A stretch of DNA of 64,000 nucleotides from NCBI GenBank assembly GCA_963695975.1, contig CAVOIB010000010.1, forward strand, positions 124,001 through 188,000, given 5' to 3'. Source of the DNA: JBBQVZ01 sp963695975. Lineage in GTDB: Bacteria; Actinomycetota; UBA4738; HRBIN12. The notes below the pieces were generated by a model that saw only the letters and a program-made list of their open reading frames with translations, was not told where the DNA came from and made no database searches. Both the position numbers and the translations under genes were made by a program. This document shows positions 61,397-64,000 of this stretch, piece after piece (position 1 is the stretch's first letter; every line of letters begins with the position of its first letter).

Positions 61397-64000
61397 CCCG
61401 CCGAGCCGGGGCTCGCATGCCAGAGGCGACGAGACGGGAGCGCGGGCTCGGTGCGTTCCGTCCCCATCGCCTCCTGCAAGCGTCCCTCTCCTCGCGCGCG
61501 ATGCAGCGCGGTGAGGTCCCAGACCTCCTCGGCGATGATACTCACGCCATTCACGCCGGTTCGCCGGAGCTCGCCCCACACCGCCATCGCGTAGGCATGG
61601 AAGACGGTCTTCGCGACCTTCGGCTGGACCGACTCGAACACCGTGACCTCGATCGGGCCGGTCGCGTCGTCGAGCGTCAGGAAGATGATGCGCTGGCCGC
61701 TGCGGATCGCGGGCGTCTGCGAGGCGACCTTCACGCCGGCGACCATCAGGCGCTCGCCGCCGCGGTGATGGTGCAGGTCCTTCGTCCGGGTCACTCCCAG
61801 GTCGGCCAGGAGTGGCTCGAAGAAGCTCACGATGTGCCGGGAGGCGTCCAGGCCGAGCACCTCCAGCTCGGCGCGCACGACCTCAGCGTCGGAGTAGTCG
61901 GCGAACCGGTGCGACGGGACGGCGGCGTCGGCGAGCGTGAGCTGGTCGCCCTCGCGTTCCGGCGCAGCGGTCATCGCCGTGAACAGGTGGGTCCGGCGGT
62001 TCGCATCCGGCTGACCGGCACCCAGCCGGTCGAACGCCCCGGCGTGCGCCAGCGCCTCCGTCACCGGCCGCGAGACCTGTGTTCGCCGGAGGAAATCTCC
62101 CACGTCACGGAACGGACGATCGGCCCGGGCCTGCAGGATCGACCGGATCTCGGCGTCGTTGATGCCGTGGACGTCTTGCAGCGCGAGCCGGATGCCGAAC
62201 GTGCCGTCGTCGGTCTCCTCGGCCACGTACTCGGGTTCGCTTCGGTTCACGTCCAAGGGGAGGATGGGGATACCGTGCTGGCGGGCGTCCTCCAGGAGCA
62301 GCCGGCGCGGGTACATCCCCGGGTCGTGCGTGAGGATCCCGGCCAGGAACTGCGCGGGGTAATGCGTCTTCAGCCATGCCGACTGGTACGTCGGGACCGC
62401 GAACGCCGCCGCGTGCGCCTTGCAGAACCCGAAGCTCGCGAACTCCGCCACGGCGCTCCACGTCTTCTCCGCGGCGGTCCGGTCCACGCCGCGAGCGATC
62501 GCTCGCCGGAGGAATCCGGCGCGGAACCCGGGCAGCAGGTCCTCGCGGTCGAGGTTCCGGCGGATGTGGTCGGCGTAGGTCAGGTCGTAGCCGGCGAGCG
62601 CCGCGAGCGTCCGGATCACCTGTTCGTGGTAGACGATCACGCCGAACGTCTCCTTGAGCGCCGGCCGCAGATCCGGATGGATGTAGACCGGCCTCTCCAT
62701 CCCCATCCGACGTCGTAGGTAGGGCTGGATCATGTCGGACTTCACCGGACCGGGACGGAAGAGCGAGATGTCGACGATCAGATCCGCCCACCGGGTGGGC
62801 TGGAGCTTCTGCAGCAGCTCGCGCTGGCCGGGCGATTCGATCTGGAAACAGCCGAGCGTGTCGGAGGCGCGGATCCGCTCGAACGTGGGCTCGTCGTCGA
62901 GCGGGATCCGGTCCAGGTCGACCTTCTCCCCCGTCGTGCGCGCGATCTCGTCCAGTGCATGACGCATCGACGAAAGCATGCGGATGCCCAGCACGTCGAG
63001 CTTCAGATAGCCGAGCAGCTCGACGTCGTCCTTGTCGGCCTGGATCATCCGATGGCCGTTCGCGCTCCGCTCGAGCGGAACGCGTTCCACTAGCTCGTGG
63101 TTCGATAACACGATCCCGCACGGATGCAGCGCGATGTGGCGCGGGAAGCCGTCCAGCCGTTCGGCCACGCGGAACAGCAGCTCGAGCTGCGGCATCGGCA
63201 GGTTGATACCGTAGAGCTCCGGCAGGCGCTCGACCGCCTCGCGCAGGTGACGCGCCGAGATATGCGGGAACGCTTTCGCCACGACCCCCAGCTCGGCGTC
63301 GGGCAGGCCGAGCGCCTTGCCCACCTCGCGGACGGCCGAGCGCGCCCGGTACGTGTCGATCATGGCGACGCAGGCCGCGCGGTCGTCGCCGTGACGCGAC
63401 AACACCATGTCGTAGACGTCCTCACGCCGCGCCGACTCCACATCGATGTCGATGTCGGGCGGCTCGTCGCGCATCGGGTTCATGAACCGCTCGAACGCCA
63501 GGTCGTGTCGGACCGCGTCGACGTCGGAGATGCCGGTCAGGTAGCAGACGAGCGAGCCCGCCGCCGAGCCGCGGCACGCGCAGCGGATCCCCATCGCCTT
63601 GATGTCCGCGACGATGTCGGCGACGGTCAGGAAGTACGCGGCGAACCCCTGCCGGTGGATCATCGCGAGCTCGTGGTCCAGCCGGTCCGTGACCTCGGTG
63701 GTGGCCTCCATCCCGCGGTCCTCGATCCCGCGCCAGCAGCGCTCGGCGAGGACCGACGTGGCGGAGCGGCTCGTCGGCACCGGGAAGTCCGGGAAGTGCA
63801 CGCGCTTCAACCCGAGGTCGAACGTGCAGCGGTCGGCGATCTCAAGCGTCGCGTCGCAGAGGTCCGGCCGCTCGGCGAACAGTGCGCGCATCTCGGGCGC
63901 CGGCTTCAGCCACCCCTCGGCGTTCTGGCGGCTGACGTGGTTCGACGCGATCGGGACGATCGCCCGCATGCACTCGAGCGCGTCGGCCAGGAACGCGTCC
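61393..64000 (-). CDS. dnaE2: Error-prone DNA polymerase DnaE2 (partial, N-terminus off window)
   Basis: The visible 868 codons cover the polymerase core and C-terminus of a DnaE2-type alpha subunit; the frame is still open at 64000, so the PHP domain lies outside. The palm acids are in PPDIDIDVESARRED and LGYLKLDVLGIRML. RLMVAGVKVASQTPAIRSGQRI begins the OB domain. DnaE2 performs mutagenic repair synthesis after damage. It is clearly distinct from DnaE1 at 26076-29603 and translationally coupled to dinB. The promoter and any LexA site are outside the window. Confidence 0.92.
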   Translation of the reverse strand, partial: DAFLADALECMRAIVPIASNHVSRQNAEGWLKPAPEMRALFAERPDLCDATLEIADRCTFDLGLKRVHFPDFPVPTSRSATSVLAERCWRGIEDRGMEATTEVTDRLDHELAMIHRQGFAAYFLTVADIVADIKAMGIRCACRGSAAGSLVCYLTGISDVDAVRHDLAFERFMNPMRDEPPDIDIDVESARREDVYDMVLSRHGDDRAACVAMIDTYRARSAVREVGKALGLPDAELGVVAKAFPHISARHLREAVERLPELYGINLPMPQLELLFRVAERLDGFPRHIALHPCGIVLSNHELVERVPLERSANGHRMIQADKDDVELLGYLKLDVLGIRMLSSMRHALDEIARTTGEKVDLDRIPLDDEPTFERIRASDTLGCFQIESPGQRELLQKLQPTRWADLIVDISLFRPGPVKSDMIQPYLRRRMGMERPVYIHPDLRPALKETFGVIVYHEQVIRTLAALAGYDLTYADHIRRNLDREDLLPGFRAGFLRRAIARGVDRTAAEKTWSAVAEFASFGFCKAHAAAFAVPTYQSAWLKTHYPAQFLAGILTHDPGMYPRRLLLEDARQHGIPILPLDVNRSEPEYVAEETDDGTFGIRLALQDVHGINDAEIRSILQARADRPFRDVGDFLRRTQVSRPVTEALAHAGAFDRLGAGQPDANRRTHLFTAMTAAPEREGDQLTLADAAVPSHRFADYSDAEVVRAELEVLGLDASRHIVSFFEPLLADLGVTRTKDLHHHRGGERLMVAGVKVASQTPAIRSGQRIIFLTLDDATGPIEVTVFESVQPKVAKTVFHAYAMAVWGELRRTGVNGVSIIAEEVWDLTALHRARGEGRLQEAMGTERTEPALPSRRLWHASPGSAG

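Overview
The window is a contiguous piece of a high-GC bacterial chromosome, most likely from an uncultivated or deep-branching member of the Actinomycetota. The evidence is gene content and order: polA-rpsA-coaE; a division and cell-wall (dcw) cluster without ftsA but with sepF, yggT and a Wag31/DivIVA gene after ftsZ; a long type-2 IleRS; a DUF3040 protein; a PolA with Tyr in motif B; and a MurE carrying the meso-DAP signature. I see no phage, insertion sequence or CRISPR array. Almost all genes are on the minus strand and form long overlapping operons.

Layout. 1-7551 (-): polA, rpsA, coaE, a HAD protein, a DUF2203 protein, a 2-hydroxyacid dehydrogenase and a truncated ABC ATPase. 7700-8982 (+): an FTR1 iron permease with a cupredoxin lipoprotein. 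9079-9262: a promoter followed by a probable structured RNA between convergent genes. 9309-14371 (-): a polar amino-acid ABC importer and a lipoprotein that fuses two different substrate-binding folds. 14430-14513 (+): tRNA-Leu(CAA). 14515-22408 (-): a seven-gene operon, livKHMGF plus an ornithine-cyclodeaminase-family reductase and an FAD amino-acid oxidase. 22535-31799 (-): trpA, trpB, trpC, a divergent HisA/PriA-like gene, dnaE1, rluD, lspA, a TraR/DksA protein and a DUF167 protein. 31873-35304 (+): a T-box leader and ileS. 35270-53564 (-): a small membrane protein, wag31, yggT, sepF, yggS, ftsZ, ftsQ, murB, murC, murG, ftsW, murD, mraY, murF, murE, ftsI, ftsL-like, rsmH, an unannotated 38-residue membrane protein and mraZ. 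53710-59017: an HNH nuclease (-) diverging from moxR-DUF58-transglutaminase (+). 59025-64000 (-): a MerR regulator, a DUF3040 protein, dinB and the 3' part of dnaE2.

How the parts work together. The dcw block makes UDP-MurNAc-pentapeptide (MurB, C, D, E, F), lipid I and II (MraY, MurG) and the septal machinery (FtsW, FtsI, FtsQ, FtsL, FtsZ, SepF, Wag31). Nearly every junction overlaps by 4 bases, so translation is probably coupled. The two ABC importers supply amino acids, and each has a strong stem-loop just after the binding-protein gene. The T-box makes ileS respond to uncharged tRNA-Ile. dnaE1 has paired DnaA boxes in its leader, and dnaE2-dinB looks like a mutagenic repair cassette.

The most notable items are: an IleRS whose HIGH motif is rearranged to GIHH (the GXHH form linked to extreme mupirocin resistance); the 38-residue membrane protein embedded between mraZ and rsmH; a HisA/PriA-like enzyme in the trpF slot that has lost the KDGT catalytic Asp; the dual substrate-binding fusion; an orphan structured RNA at about 9113-9262; and a 20-bp-stem leader upstream of moxR with a 27-bp-period repeat between the divergent promoters.
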